64,000 nt of DNA from Lewinella sp. W8 (GTDB lineage Bacteria > Bacteroidota > Bacteroidia > Chitinophagales > Saprospiraceae). The notes under the pieces are model-generated. The model was not told where the DNA came from and searched no databases. It saw nothing but the letters and a program-made list of their open reading frames with translations. Position numbers and translations under genes: made by a program. Of the stretch, positions 52,941 through 62,569 are shown one piece after another. The stretch spans positions 1 to 64,000 of the forward strand of contig NZ_SNAQ03000013.1 in assembly GCF_004375085.3 (NCBI RefSeq), written 5' to 3'. How positions within the stretch are numbered: position 1 is the stretch's first letter; every line of letters starts with the position of its first letter.

Positions 52941-52948
52941 CAAAAGTA
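52941..52948 (-). promoter_or_regulatory. TAnnTTTG box four bases before the deiodinase-like ATG
   Basis: On the minus strand TACTTTTG ends 4 nt before the start codon at 52936. Confidence 0.5.
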
Positions 52949-53007
52949 AAGGATTCCGGTGGGCGATCCGTATCGGGGAGGCTTTTGGTCGCAGGGCGTC
53001 ACAAATA

Positions 53008-53043
53008 AAAGGGGCCGGATGATGGTATTCATCCGGCCCCTTT
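53008..53043 (-). terminator. Terminator between ftsH and the deiodinase-like gene
   Basis: Perfect 15-bp arms (AAAGGGGCCGGATGA, 53008-53022; TCATCCGGCCCCTTT, 53029-53043) with a 6-nt loop. It is oriented to end ftsH transcription from the right. Confidence 0.9.
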
Positions 53044-53062
53044 CCTTATCGTGGTGAGTTCC

Positions 53063-55072
53063 CTACGCCTGCGGCGGTACGGAACCGTTAGTGTTATTGG
53101 TTTCGCCGTCGTGTGCGTTGTCTACGACACCGGCCCAGTCGGTGGTCTCTTCGTGAATCTGCTCGTGGGGACGTGGGCCGATGAGGTCCTCCAGGTCTTT
53201 CCGACTGAGCACCTCTTTTTCCAGCAGCTGCTTGGCCAACAGTTCCACTTGCTCCCGTTTCTCGGTAAGTAGCTTCTGGGCCCGTTGGTACTGGCTCTCC
53301 AACAATTCCCGTACCCGGTTGTCGATGAGGGTAGAAGTCTCGTCGGAGTAGGGGCGCTGGTAGGAATCACGGCTCATGCCATAAAAGCTTACCTGACCCA
53401 CCTTCTCGTCCATACCGTAAACGGTGATCATATCGTAGGCCTGCTTGGTGACCTTGTCGAGGTCATTCTGGGCACCCGTGCTGATCTTTCCGAAGAACAC
53501 CTGTTCGGCGGCACGACCACCGAAGGTCATGCACATCATGTCGAGCATCTGCTCCGTCCGGGTGATGTACTGCTCCTTGGGGAGGTACTGGGCGTAGCCC
53601 AGGGCCGCCACCCCGCGGGGAACGATGGTCACCTTTACCAGTGGACTGGCGTGCTCCAAATACCAGCCACAGATGGCGTGGCCCGCTTCGTGGTAGGCGA
53701 TAATTTCCTTCTCATCGGGATTGATGAGCTTGTTTTTCTTCTCCAGACCACCGATTACCTTGTCCAGGGCGTAGTTGAAGTCATCCAGGGTAACGCTGTC
53801 TTGATTACGACGGGCGGCAATCAGGGCGGCTTCGTTACAGATGTTGGCGATTTCAGCTCCGGCGAATCCCGGGGTCATTTCGGCCAGCGTGAAGGCGTCA
53901 ACGGAATCGTTGTCCGTTTTGATGTTTTTGAGGTGGACCTTGAAGATGGCTTCCCGGCCCTTGAGGTCCGGGCGGTCGATACCGATCTGCCGGTCGAAGC
54001 GACCGGGGCGCAGCAGGGCGCTGTCCAGTACGTCAGGACGGTTGGTGGCGGCCATGAGGATTACCCCCTTGTCCGTGCTGAAGCCATCCATCTCCACCAG
54101 CAGTTGGTTGAGGGTGTTCTCCCGCTCGTCATTACCACCCTGCATGTTGCCGCGGCCGCGGGCGCGGCCGATGGCGTCGATCTCGTCGATAAAGATGATA
54201 CAGGGAGCTTTTTCCCGGGCCTGCTTAAACAGATCCCTTACCCGGCTGGCACCAACCCCGACGAACATTTCTACGAAGTCGGAACCGGACATGGTAAAGA
54301 AGGGAACGCCCGCTTCACCGGCCACGGCCTTGGCGAGGAGGGTTTTACCCGTTCCCGGAGGGCCCACCAGTAGGACACCCTTGGGTATCTTACCCCCCAG
54401 GGCAGTGTATTTCTTGGGGTTCTTGAGGAAGTCCACAACTTCCATCACTTCTTCCTTGGCTTCGTCAAGGCCGGCCACGTCGGCGAAGGTGATGTTCACC
54501 TTACTGTTTTGATCAAAGAGGGTCGCCTTTGATTTACCGATGTTGAAAATCTGCCCGCCGGGGCCTCCGGCCCCGCCGCTCAGTCGGCGCATCAGGACGA
54601 TCCAGATGATGGCAATAACCGCCAGGGGCAGGAGCCACTGCAGCGCATCGCCGAGGTAATTCGGACGGGCCACCGAGTTTACTGGGGTGCGGTCCCGGAA
54701 GGGAATCTCCAGGGTTTCCTGGGCTTCCGTCATCCAGCTGGTGAACACGGCAGCGTCACCAACGGGAAGGTAGTAGTCATAGCGGGAACCACTAAGACCA
54801 CCACCGCTGGCGTCCTTGTACCGCTCTTCTTCCTTCATCTCCGACTTCAGGTACACCTCGGCGGTGGTATTATTTACCAGGTCGATCCGCTCAACGGCCC
54901 CGTCTTCCATCATCTGGAACAGCCGCTGCTTATCGATCTTACTGTCCGATCCGGTGCCCAGGTTGGAAACCACGAGGGCAAGGAGAACGAGGGACATGAT
55001 GGCGTAGAGCCAGTAACTCTGGAACTTCGGGCCGCCACCCTCAGGTTTATTATCTTGCTTATTCGTGCTCAT
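53063..55072 (-). CDS. ftsH: ATP-dependent zinc metalloprotease FtsH
   Basis: Membrane-bound AAA protease for quality control of membrane proteins and some regulators, 669 residues. Two membrane helices (about 19-37 and 144-161) enclose a periplasmic domain. Then come Walker A GPPGTGKT (237-244), Walker [13 protein letters not shown] and the SRH region [21 protein letters not shown]. The peptidase has the zinc motif HEAGH in [12 protein letters not shown]. The C-terminal 40 residues are Asn/Thr/Glu rich. rsfS lies 66 bp upstream on the same strand, so the two probably form an operon. Confidence 0.97.
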   Translation of the reverse strand: MSTNKQDNKPEGGGPKFQSYWLYAIMSLVLLALVVSNLGTGSDSKIDKQRLFQMMEDGAVERIDLVNNTTAEVYLKSEMKEEERYKDASGGGLSGSRYDYYLPVGDAAVFTSWMTEAQETLEIPFRDRTPVNSVARPNYLGDALQWLLPLAVIAIIWIVLMRRLSGGAGGPGGQIFNIGKSKATLFDQNSKVNITFADVAGLDEAKEEVMEVVDFLKNPKKYTALGGKIPKGVLLVGPPGTGKTLLAKAVAGEAGVPFFTMSGSDFVEMFVGVGASRVRDLFKQAREKAPCIIFIDEIDAIGRARGRGNMQGGNDERENTLNQLLVEMDGFSTDKGVILMAATNRPDVLDSALLRPGRFDRQIGIDRPDLKGREAIFKVHLKNIKTDNDSVDAFTLAEMTPGFAGAEIANICNEAALIAARRNQDSVTLDDFNYALDKVIGGLEKKNKLINPDEKEIIAYHEAGHAICGWYLEHASPLVKVTIVPRGVAALGYAQYLPKEQYITRTEQMLDMMCMTFGGRAAEQVFFGKISTGAQNDLDKVTKQAYDMITVYGMDEKVGQVSFYGMSRDSYQRPYSDETSTLIDNRVRELLESQYQRAQKLLTEKREQVELLAKQLLEKEVLSRKDLEDLIGPRPHEQIHEETTDWAGVVDNAHDGETNNTNGSVPPQA

Positions 55073-55138
55073 ATTAAATGGCTAACGCACGGCACGCCAA
55101 TTCGTTGGCTAACCGCTCTTTTTTTGACGCTGCCCTAA

Positions 55139-55531
55139 TTAAAGGGTTTCGTATTCTGTGATGACAGCATCACTCCAAAGGTCTTCTAGTTCGTAGAACG
55201 TCCGTGTTTCGGGGTAGAAAACGTGCACTACGACATCGAAGTAATCCAGACAAATCCAGTTGGCGTGTCGGCCACCGGAAGCTGTTTTTGGCAGATCCCC
55301 CAATTCGTTTTTCATTCGCTTCTGAACGTTACCAGCTATGGCAGCTACCTGAGTGGTGGAATCACCTTCACAGATAAAGAAAAACTCCGCGGGACGATCA
55401 TCAAGTTGGCGAAGATCCAACCGGACGATCTGTTTACCTTTGATGTCACGGATACTGTCTAAAATGAGGTCCAACCGCTCTTCTAAACCGGAGTCTATTG
55501 GTGCCGTGGACGTTTTTACGCTTGTATTCAA
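55139..55531 (-). CDS. rsfS: Ribosome silencing factor
   Basis: 130 residues of the RsfS/Iojap family, which binds ribosomal protein uL14 and blocks subunit joining in starvation. Motifs: LDLILDSIRDIKGKQIVRLDLR, AEFFFICEGDSTTQVAAIAGNV, GRHANWICLDYFDVVVHVF and YYELEDLW-like ending (FYELEDLWSDA). The start is a TTG at 55529-55531 because no ATG is available near the conserved part. It precedes ftsH, a frequent pairing in Bacteroidota. Confidence 0.94.
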   Translation of the reverse strand: MNTSVKTSTAPIDSGLEERLDLILDSIRDIKGKQIVRLDLRQLDDRPAEFFFICEGDSTTQVAAIAGNVQKRMKNELGDLPKTASGGRHANWICLDYFDVVVHVFYPETRTFYELEDLWSDAVITEYETL

Positions 55532-55610
55532 ATTGATGGTTTAGCGTTTAAAGATAGCAAAAACCGTTCCTCACCGAAACGATCAATTCAAGGTTTTAGG
55601 TTCGAATTAG

Positions 55611-56429
55611 GTGGGAATATCGACAAATCTTGAAAATCCGTCGACTTTGTCCACTAATAACACTACACTTTTTCCGAAAGTTGCCCGCCACTACGGAGCC
55701 GTGGACAGTACCAACCTACGGGCCATTCGGGCCATCGGGGAGGAGGAACCACCCCGGCACGGTGACGTATTCCTGGCCGACGAACAAAGCGCGGGCCGCG
55801 GACAGGGAAGCAACGCCTGGTTTGCCAGCCCGGGTGAAAATCTGTCATTTAGCCTGATCGCATATCCTGACCATTTGTCGGTTGATCAGATTTTTGCGCT
55901 GACGCAGGTGCCGGCACTGGCCATTGCGGCCGTGGTCCGGGAGCTGTTACCTCCCACTTTATCACCCAGCGTACGCCTGAAATGGCCGAACGACATTTAC
56001 GTCGGTGACCAGAAGATTGCGGGCATTCTCGTGCAGAACGGCCTGCGGGGCCGGACCATCGCCTGGACGGTCATCGGCGTCGGACTCAACGTCAACGAGG
56101 CTGATTTCCCCGCGGAGTTGACCACCACGGCGACCTCCCTGCGATTACTGACGGGGACGCCTTTCGACAAAAGCGCCGTACTGAACAAGGTTTTTACGCA
56201 GCTCGGGGCGTGGTACACCCTCACGGCGCCGTCGGGGATGCCCGAACTTCAACGCGCCTACCACGTCCAGCTTTACCGACTCGACCAGCCGGGCCGCTAC
56301 CAGCGCACCCAGGACGGAAGCACTTTCTTTGCCGTCCTGCGTGGGGTGGCGGCCGATGGCCGCCTCCGACTGGAACTGGCCTCGGGAGCCGAAGAACACT
56401 TTGCCCTGCGGGAGGTGCGGTTTATCTGA
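55611..56429 (+). CDS. birA: Biotin--[acetyl-CoA-carboxylase] ligase
   Basis: Attaches biotin to carboxylase carrier proteins. 272 residues without an N-terminal DNA-binding domain, so it is the catalytic-only type. HYGAVDSTNLRAI, the adenylate-binding loop EQSAGRGQGSNAWFASPGENL, LKWPNDIYVGDQKIAGIL and GVGLNVNEADFP are present, and a short C-terminal SH3-like domain follows. The start is a GTG at 55611. It is divergent from rsfS. Confidence 0.94.
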   Translation: MGISTNLENPSTLSTNNTTLFPKVARHYGAVDSTNLRAIRAIGEEEPPRHGDVFLADEQSAGRGQGSNAWFASPGENLSFSLIAYPDHLSVDQIFALTQVPALAIAAVVRELLPPTLSPSVRLKWPNDIYVGDQKIAGILVQNGLRGRTIAWTVIGVGLNVNEADFPAELTTTATSLRLLTGTPFDKSAVLNKVFTQLGAWYTLTAPSGMPELQRAYHVQLYRLDQPGRYQRTQDGSTFFAVLRGVAADGRLRLELASGAEEHFALREVRFI

Positions 56430-56534
56430 GTACCTGGCCATCCGGCATCTTTCTGGCACCTGCGCTTGACGCCAAAATTATAATGAAGGATTTAGTGATC
56501 CTGGTCTGATCCGGCATCTCTCACCGGCAGGTAT

Positions 56535-56605
56535 GTCGTACTTCTACATATTTACGACAGCAGCCAGCGATGGGCAACTATGTCGTACTTCTACGTATTT
56601 ACGAC
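56535..56605 (+). repeat. Two copies of the GTCGTACTTCTACATAT element
   Basis: 24-bp elements at 56535-56558 and 56582-56605, each with GTCGTA and TACGAC as inverted ends 12 nt apart. The core matches, in reverse, the four copies at 898-1273. Confidence 0.85.
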
Positions 56606-56649
56606 AACTCCCGTACCGCCAGCCACCAAAAGCTGACATCCAGCAACCA

Positions 56650-56822
56650 GCAACCAGCCATCGAGAACTAAATCTCCACATGCACGCTCAGAGGTCCTGC
56701 GGCCCCGATAGCTATCGGGACGAAGAGCAGATGAAGTCTTTTTCCTGCATAACCAGTAACCAGCATCAAGCAACCAGCCATCGAGAACTAAATCTCCACA
56801 TGCACGCTCAAAGGTCCTGCGG
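56650..56822 (+). repeat. Direct repeat of 53 bp, two copies 120 bp apart
   Basis: 56650-56702 and 56770-56822 are identical except for one base (about 56692 versus 56812). Shared strings: GCAACCAGCCATCGAGAACT and CTCCACATGCACGCTCA. A 16-bp palindrome separates them. Confidence 0.85.
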
Positions 56823-56878
56823 ACACTTCGAGGAGCAGATGGAGTCTTAACCAGTAACCAGCCACCAGCACCCAGCCC

Positions 56879-59653
56879 CTACTCCTTCGTCTCGTAGCCC
56901 TGCTCAATGCCCCGTTGGACGGGGTTGACGCCCTCTTCCATCCAGCGGGGGACGGGGGCGCCCATCAGGTAGTGGTCGAAGAACTGACTCATCCGGCGTT
57001 GGAAATCCTGGCGGTTGGCGGGCTTCAGGGGCCAGTGCGGCTCCCCGCGGTAGTTGAGCATCCAGGCGGGTTTGCCCAACCGGCGTAGGGCACTGAACCA
57101 CTCAATGCCCTGATACCAGGGGACGGCCCCATCCTTATCGTTGTGCATGATCAGAATGGGGGTGTTGATCTTGTCGGTGAAGAATAAGGGGGAATTTTCC
57201 AGGTACCGAATGGGGTATTCCCAGGGTGTGCCGCCAATGCGGCTCTGGGTCCGCTCGTACTGAAACTGACGGCTAATACCGGAACCCCAGCGAATCCCTC
57301 CGTAGGCAGAGAACATGTTCACTACGGGAGCACCGGACTCAATGGCCGCAAACATATCCGTCTTGGTGGCGATGTGGGCACCCTGGTACCCGCCCCAGCT
57401 GTGTCCCTGCAGGCCGATCCGTTCGCGGTCAATGAAACCTTGCTGGAGCAGGCTCGTGACGCCGGTCATGACGCAATCGTAGGCACTCTCACCGGGATAA
57501 CCCACCCGGTAAATCACGTCCGGATTGAAGATGACGTACCCTCGGCTGACGTAGTAGCTGTAGTTGATCGTAGAGCGGTGAGGGTAGGGAGCCCGGTGCC
57601 CGTAAACACCCTCGCTACTGCGCTCGTAAAAATTAACCAGCAGGGGGTACTGCTTTTGGGGGTCAAAGTTGTCGGGTTTGACCAGGATCCCCCGCAGGGT
57701 CCGCCCCTGGGCGTCCACCCATTCGTAAATCTCGCTGGTGCCCCACTTGAACTCCGCTTGCTGGGGGTTGGCCGCGGTAACGGTGTTCCCGCTCCGGGCG
57801 AGGTCGGTAGTGAACCGCAAATCGGGGAATTCGCGAAAATCTTCCCGGGAGTAGACGTAAGCCTCGGCTGAACGGGCCTTCATGAAGTTCCGGTAGCGGT
57901 GCGGACTGCTGGCCAGTGGCGTCACCTTGCGGGTTTTTACGTCATACCAGGCGTAACCTCCGTGGTAGTTGTTCTCGTCGAAGGTAGATAGCAACATCCG
58001 GCCTTCCGGCAGAAAGTCATTTTCGGGGTCGAGGTCCACGTAGCGGTAACGCGTGTTCGCCTCCCGCCCCCGGGTGAGGCGCAGCGGTTGTTCGTTACCC
58101 GTAGGATCCAGGCGCCAAAGGTCGTAGCGATCGTAGATGATCAGCGCCCGATCGCCGGCGGTCCACCCGGCCGCACCCGCGGGGCGCGGCGGCATGGGGC
58201 GATCATTGCGGTCGTCGTAGAACGTCCCGAAGGCGTTGGTCGTAAGCGTTCGCACTTCCTGGCGGGCCGGGTCATACAGTCGGTAGCTCGTATCGACCTG
58301 GTTGTACCAGACCAGGTACTTTCCACCCGTAGACCAGCGGGGGGTGCCCGGCTCACCCCGGGCAAAGGTGACGGCGGTGCCCGCTTCCAGATTCACTACG
58401 GTGAGGTCCTTGTCGGCGGGACCACCCTCCCAGGTGGTCTTTTTGAGGTAGGGCACTTCGTTGTACAGGAGCACGTAAGGGGAGCTCGCTTCTTCCGGGA
58501 GGCGGTACTCCGGCTTACGGTCGTCGGCCAGTTGTACGAAATCATTGCTCCCGATCCGGTAGACGGCCAGGTAGGTCCGGGACTCCTCGGCGCGCTTGCG
58601 CAGATTCTGCTGGGGGTACATCCGCTCGTCTTCGCTGGTCCAGACTTCCACGTCGGCGATTTCCTCGTCGAGTAGGGTCGTGTCCCTTTCGGCACGACGC
58701 GGGGCGGTGCCGAAGAACAGGTAGGCCTTGTCTTCACTGAAGAAGGGCGTCTGATCGTCGCTGATCCGTTGCTCCTCCTGCAGCCAGGTGCTGGCTCCCC
58801 GGGAAATAATCCTGGCGGTATCCATCTTACTGGCGTCGAAATAGTGCAGGTGGAAGGGTGGTTGCGGAGCCTTGTCCTCCTTTTCTCCGCTCAGGAAGGC
58901 CACTTGCTGTCCGTCGTGGCTTAACTGCATACCCCGGTACTTGGCCGGACCGCGGCTGATGGTCTTCCACTCCAGGCTTTTGGTGTCGAGGCGTAACACT
59001 CCGTCGGTCCAGTTGCCGTCGTTGGCGGCCTGGTGGGCCAGCATGATGCCGGCGTCCCTGGCCCACTGGTAACTCGTCACCCCTTCGAGGTAAAAACTAT
59101 CCGGCTGAGAAAAATTGCGGATTAACAGCCGGTGGCTGGATTTGTCGAGTCCCCGCTGAATGCTGTCGGGGAGTGCAGAATCCGTCGTGTAGGCGTAGTA
59201 GCCGGACCAGCGATCGCCAATGGCGTAGTCGTAGACCGTGGGGGTGATGTCGGGCTGTTCGCTGCCCAGAGCCCACACGAGCAGGCTGTCCATCTTGGGC
59301 AGCTTCTTGGCGGCTTGCTTCTTTTCGGTGAGCTTGATGGATTTCGCCTCGTCCCAGGATGGTTTGAGAATTCCGATCAGGTACTTACCATTGTAGTCGA
59401 TTTTGGCGTCGTGTAGTCGCTCAAAGCGGCGCTCGTCGCCCGTCCGGAGGTTTTTGACTACCGCTACGGGATCTCCCACGTCCGGTGAAAGCGTGTAGAG
59501 TAGGTAGTTGCCGTCGGCACTTATTTGTTCGTCGCTCATTTGGTTCCAGTCCACGAGGTCCTGAATTTCCAGGGCTTTTTGGGCGTTCAGTTGGGGGAGA
59601 AAACCCAGGATCAATACCAGGGTCAGGGAAAGGGGGAAGTTGCGGAGGTTCAT
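56879..59653 (-). CDS. Secreted S9-family (prolyl oligopeptidase-type) peptidase
   Basis: 924 residues. A signal peptide ends at LNAQ (about 25). A large N-terminal beta-propeller region (about 30-620) is followed by the alpha/beta-hydrolase domain. The catalytic triad is visible: Ser in LQGHSWGGYQGAH (near 752), Asp in MHNDKDGAVPW (near 840) and His in RGEPHWPL (near 875). Such enzymes cut peptides, often after proline or acting as dipeptidyl peptidases. No T9SS domain is present, so it is probably periplasmic or in the outer membrane. The second of two Met codons was chosen. Confidence 0.92.
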   Translation of the reverse strand: MNLRNFPLSLTLVLILGFLPQLNAQKALEIQDLVDWNQMSDEQISADGNYLLYTLSPDVGDPVAVVKNLRTGDERRFERLHDAKIDYNGKYLIGILKPSWDEAKSIKLTEKKQAAKKLPKMDSLLVWALGSEQPDITPTVYDYAIGDRWSGYYAYTTDSALPDSIQRGLDKSSHRLLIRNFSQPDSFYLEGVTSYQWARDAGIMLAHQAANDGNWTDGVLRLDTKSLEWKTISRGPAKYRGMQLSHDGQQVAFLSGEKEDKAPQPPFHLHYFDASKMDTARIISRGASTWLQEEQRISDDQTPFFSEDKAYLFFGTAPRRAERDTTLLDEEIADVEVWTSEDERMYPQQNLRKRAEESRTYLAVYRIGSNDFVQLADDRKPEYRLPEEASSPYVLLYNEVPYLKKTTWEGGPADKDLTVVNLEAGTAVTFARGEPGTPRWSTGGKYLVWYNQVDTSYRLYDPARQEVRTLTTNAFGTFYDDRNDRPMPPRPAGAAGWTAGDRALIIYDRYDLWRLDPTGNEQPLRLTRGREANTRYRYVDLDPENDFLPEGRMLLSTFDENNYHGGYAWYDVKTRKVTPLASSPHRYRNFMKARSAEAYVYSREDFREFPDLRFTTDLARSGNTVTAANPQQAEFKWGTSEIYEWVDAQGRTLRGILVKPDNFDPQKQYPLLVNFYERSSEGVYGHRAPYPHRSTINYSYYVSRGYVIFNPDVIYRVGYPGESAYDCVMTGVTSLLQQGFIDRERIGLQGHSWGGYQGAHIATKTDMFAAIESGAPVVNMFSAYGGIRWGSGISRQFQYERTQSRIGGTPWEYPIRYLENSPLFFTDKINTPILIMHNDKDGAVPWYQGIEWFSALRRLGKPAWMLNYRGEPHWPLKPANRQDFQRRMSQFFDHYLMGAPVPRWMEEGVNPVQRGIEQGYETKE

Positions 59654-59706
59654 CAACGTAAATTTGGTCTCGGAAGCACAAGATACTTTACCGCAGATTC
59701 ATCGAA

Positions 59707-61080
59707 ATGACACCAGCATCAGACAGCAGCCTTTTTATTGGTATTGACGTGGGGACCACCTCCGTGAAGGTGGGCGTTTTTGACCGGGAAGGAAACTGCC
59801 CGCTACTGGAGGAAGAAGGGTATCCGCTGGAGCATCCGGTTCCCGGAGCGGCGGAGCAAGATCCGACGTTGGTGTTGGCGGCCACCAAACGCTGTTTATC
59901 GACCGTGATGACGACCCTTGATGATCCTCCGGCCGGGGTGGGGCTTAGTTGTCCGATGCACAGTGTAATCATATTGGATAGCAAGTATCAACCCCTCAGC
60001 CCGGTAATCACCTGGGCCGACGTTCGGGCGTCGGCGGTGATGGAGGAGCTGGCCGAAGCGGAGCGTCAATCTTTATGGGAGCATACCGGTACCCCCGTCC
60101 ACCCGATGTCGCCCATGGTGAAGCTGCGGTGGCTGCTCCGGGAGAATACCTACGCTGGCGCACATTTTCTGAGCGACCTGAAATCTTTCCTGGTGCATCA
60201 CCTTACGGGCGGTGAGTTTTTGCTGGATCAGCAGCTGGCCTCCGCCACGGGGCTCTATGATGCGCGGGCCGGAGACTGGCATCCGGCCGCCCTGAAGGTG
60301 GCGGGGCTTTTGGAAGGCCGCGAAACCCTCCGGATGACGCTTCCCGAAGTACGTCCGGCCACTACCCGCTTGTCCTGGAACAAGCACCTTGGGGAATCAC
60401 TGGGCCTGACGGGCGTTCCCCTTTTCCTGGGAGGGTCGGACGGCTGTCTGGCCAACCTGGGGAGCGGATTGCTGGATCCCCGGTCCGTTGCCATTACCGT
60501 CGGCACCAGCGGTGCCGTGCGCGCGACCCACCGGGAAGCCCGGATCGACCCTTCCCTGGGGCTGTTCAATTATCAGTTGCTGGACGACTATTTCGTCATC
60601 GGCGGCGCGACGAATAACGGGGGGAAGGTGCTCGAATACTGGCAGCAACTCCTGATGCACCACTTTGCCGACGTGGGGGAGTTCATCGGGGCGGCCCTTT
60701 CCGTCCCGCGGAAGAAGAGTCCGGCCTTCCGGCCCTATCTGTACGGAGAGCGGGCGCCGCTCTGGGACGCTACGGCCACCGCCGCTTTGGAGGGTCTCCG
60801 GGGGTTCCACGACCACCGGCACCTCGCCCGGGCGGTCCTGGAGGGCGTAACGGATAACCTTGTCGCCATTTTGCGCAAACTGGAGGCCGCCATCGGAAAG
60901 GTGGATACCCTGCACGCCAGCGGAGGCTTCACCCGTTCTCCTCCCTGGTTGGACCTGCTCGCCGAGCGGTCGGGTAGGCAAGTCGTGGAAGCCGACACGG
61001 CCCAGGCCAGCGCCTACGGCGCGGCGCTCATTGCGAGGATGGGCGTGGAAGGGATCGGAATCGAAAACCTTCACGCCTGA
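59707..61080 (+). CDS. FGGY-family gluconokinase
   Basis: Phosphorylates gluconate or a related sugar acid or polyol with ATP, 457 residues. The FGGY N-terminal domain has FIGIDVGTTSVKVGVFD and VGLSCPMHSVIILD; the second contains SVAITVGTSGAVRAT, GGATNNGGKVLEYW and the C-terminal signature LHASGGFTRSPPWLDLLA. The substrate is inferred from best-known relatives, xylulokinase being the alternative. It is divergent from the S9 peptidase gene and has no other pentose-phosphate gene nearby. Confidence 0.85.
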   Translation: MTPASDSSLFIGIDVGTTSVKVGVFDREGNCPLLEEEGYPLEHPVPGAAEQDPTLVLAATKRCLSTVMTTLDDPPAGVGLSCPMHSVIILDSKYQPLSPVITWADVRASAVMEELAEAERQSLWEHTGTPVHPMSPMVKLRWLLRENTYAGAHFLSDLKSFLVHHLTGGEFLLDQQLASATGLYDARAGDWHPAALKVAGLLEGRETLRMTLPEVRPATTRLSWNKHLGESLGLTGVPLFLGGSDGCLANLGSGLLDPRSVAITVGTSGAVRATHREARIDPSLGLFNYQLLDDYFVIGGATNNGGKVLEYWQQLLMHHFADVGEFIGAALSVPRKKSPAFRPYLYGERAPLWDATATAALEGLRGFHDHRHLARAVLEGVTDNLVAILRKLEAAIGKVDTLHASGGFTRSPPWLDLLAERSGRQVVEADTAQASAYGAALIARMGVEGIGIENLHA

Positions 61081-61594
61081 TTCCTTTATTTCCGAAACGG
61101 AATAACAGCATCAACTACCATACTACCCACTACCTTACTACCTGCTACCTCCTCCACAACCTCCACCGTTCGGACCAGAAACTGCTTGGCTATCGCCTTC
61201 CCAGTTTACCGTTCCGACCAGGGTAACTGCTCGCCGGCACTACCCGCTACCACACTACCCACTACCCTTGCACCTGCTACCTTACTACCCCCTATCCCCT
61301 TCCCCTCCACAACCTCCACTGTTCGGACCAGAAACTGCTTGGCTAACGCCTTCCCAGTTTACCGTTCCGACCAGGGTAGCTGCTCGCCTGCACTAACCGC
61401 TACCATACTACCTGCTACCTTACTACCCCCTATCCCCTTCCCCTCCACAACCTCCACTGTTCGGACCAGAAACTGCTTGGCTAACGCCTTCCCAGTTTAC
61501 CGTTCCGACCAGGGTAGCTGCTCGCCTGCACTAACCGCTACCATACTACCCGCTACCATACTACCCACTACCCTTGCACCTGCGCTCCGTCGCC
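61081..61594. repeat. Tandem repeat array, units of 153 and 138 bp
   Basis: Three units start at 61151, 61304 and 61442 with CCTCCACAACCTCCAC. Each includes GTTCGGACCAGAAACTGCTT, then CCTTCCCAGTTTACCGTTCC and GACCAGGGTA. Units two and three are almost identical. The units are joined by CTACCATACTACC strings. A copy of GCACCTGCG ends the array at 61576-61584. The open frame through it is judged non-coding. Confidence 0.85.
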
Positions 61595-62524
61595 CTAATC
61601 CAACCACACGCCCCCCAGCAAAAACATCAGGCCGGGCAGCAGCAGCAAGCCATTCACCCACACGGCGTACCAGTCTTCGCTGCGCTGCGGACTGGTGAGC
61701 CAGGCCACGGGAAGCGTGAGCAGGTAGGGCAGCGAGCGGGCCGCAAATATTATTCCCTCCGCTTCGGGATTTTCCGGTGAGGTAACGGTTAGGGTATCCA
61801 GCTGTCCGAAGACGCAGAGCACCATCAGTGCGTAAATGATCCCTTTTGCCAGGGCGGAATGTTGATTAGCCAGGGTATGAACCGACTGCGAAGCGTCCAA
61901 CTTCACGTCGCGAAAATCAAAGAGGATCGCCACCGACAGGGTGAAAAAAAAGCGGACGGCAATTTCCTGATAGACGTAGAACGAACTACTGATGCTAGTC
62001 GGCTGCCCCCTAAAGGTGATCCATAACTCCATGATCGAGTATTGATCCAGGCTCTGGGCCACCATCGGAAAAATCGCCGTCATCAGGGTCCAGCTCATGG
62101 CCACCCATACCACTTTCAGGTAGGAATAATCGCGGAGCCGTTTGCCCCCCGGCCAGATCGGGATGAGGTAGAAAAAGGTAAAGGGTACGGCCAGGATCAG
62201 GGTGAGCCAGCTGACGGGCGGAAACCAGCAGCAGCAAAGCCCCGCACCGAGCAAACTCAACCAGCCAATGGCGGCACTTACCTTCGGGTGGCGATGGACG
62301 ATCCCGTAGCGCCGGAATCGATTGGCCCGCTCCGCCCGCCGGTAGCTCAGCAGTCGGTGCATGGTGTACACCCCCAGCGTAGCCAGAAAAAGAAAGAGCG
62401 GAACCAGCCACCAGGGTAGGGAAGTGGTGGAGAACATTCCCTGGGACACCCAACCCAGCGACGCCGCGCCCAGGGCAATCCACAGATGACCGTAGAATAC
62501 CCATTCATAAAATCTCCGCAGCAT
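61595..62524 (-). CDS. UbiA-like multi-spanning membrane protein
   Basis: 309 residues with about eight hydrophobic helices. The pattern TLGVYTMHRLLSYRRAERANRFRR after the second helix and VAILFDFRDVKLDASQSVHTLAN in the second half occupies the places of the two Asp-rich motifs of UbiA prenyltransferases, but the first lacks the usual NDxxD, so activity is uncertain. The ATG at 62524 (LRRFYEWVFYGH) was preferred to ones 6 and 24 bases upstream. It follows the M42 peptidase gene on the same strand. Confidence 0.75.
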   Translation of the reverse strand: MLRRFYEWVFYGHLWIALGAASLGWVSQGMFSTTSLPWWLVPLFLFLATLGVYTMHRLLSYRRAERANRFRRYGIVHRHPKVSAAIGWLSLLGAGLCCCWFPPVSWLTLILAVPFTFFYLIPIWPGGKRLRDYSYLKVVWVAMSWTLMTAIFPMVAQSLDQYSIMELWITFRGQPTSISSSFYVYQEIAVRFFFTLSVAILFDFRDVKLDASQSVHTLANQHSALAKGIIYALMVLCVFGQLDTLTVTSPENPEAEGIIFAARSLPYLLTLPVAWLTSPQRSEDWYAVWVNGLLLLPGLMFLLGGVWLD

Positions 62525-62569
62525 GGCCATGGTCACGGTCTTGGGCAAACACTCCGCCGGACCAGCGGA

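Larger units (their letters stand above)
56430..56878. other. Non-coding repeat-rich gap
   Basis: Holds a GGCACCTGCG copy (56455-56464), two inverted-repeat elements (56535-56605), two direct repeats (56650-56822), the 16-bp palindrome CCCGATAGCTATCGGG (56704-56719) and CAACCAGCAACCAGC strings. No gene is seen. Confidence 0.7.

Noticed and set aside
53285-54373. 362-codon open frame antisense to ftsH
   Set aside because: Mirror of a GC-rich conserved gene; no recognisable protein. The same applies to long antisense frames over rnr (35118-36263), pnp (45132-46055), GH9 (5683-6813) and the M42 gene (62486-63661).
61186-61698. 170-codon open frame with in-frame repeats of FPVYRSDQG
   Set aside because: It follows the tandem array, whose periods happen to be multiples of three, and runs about 100 bp into the opposite-strand UbiA-like gene. 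No family or start context.
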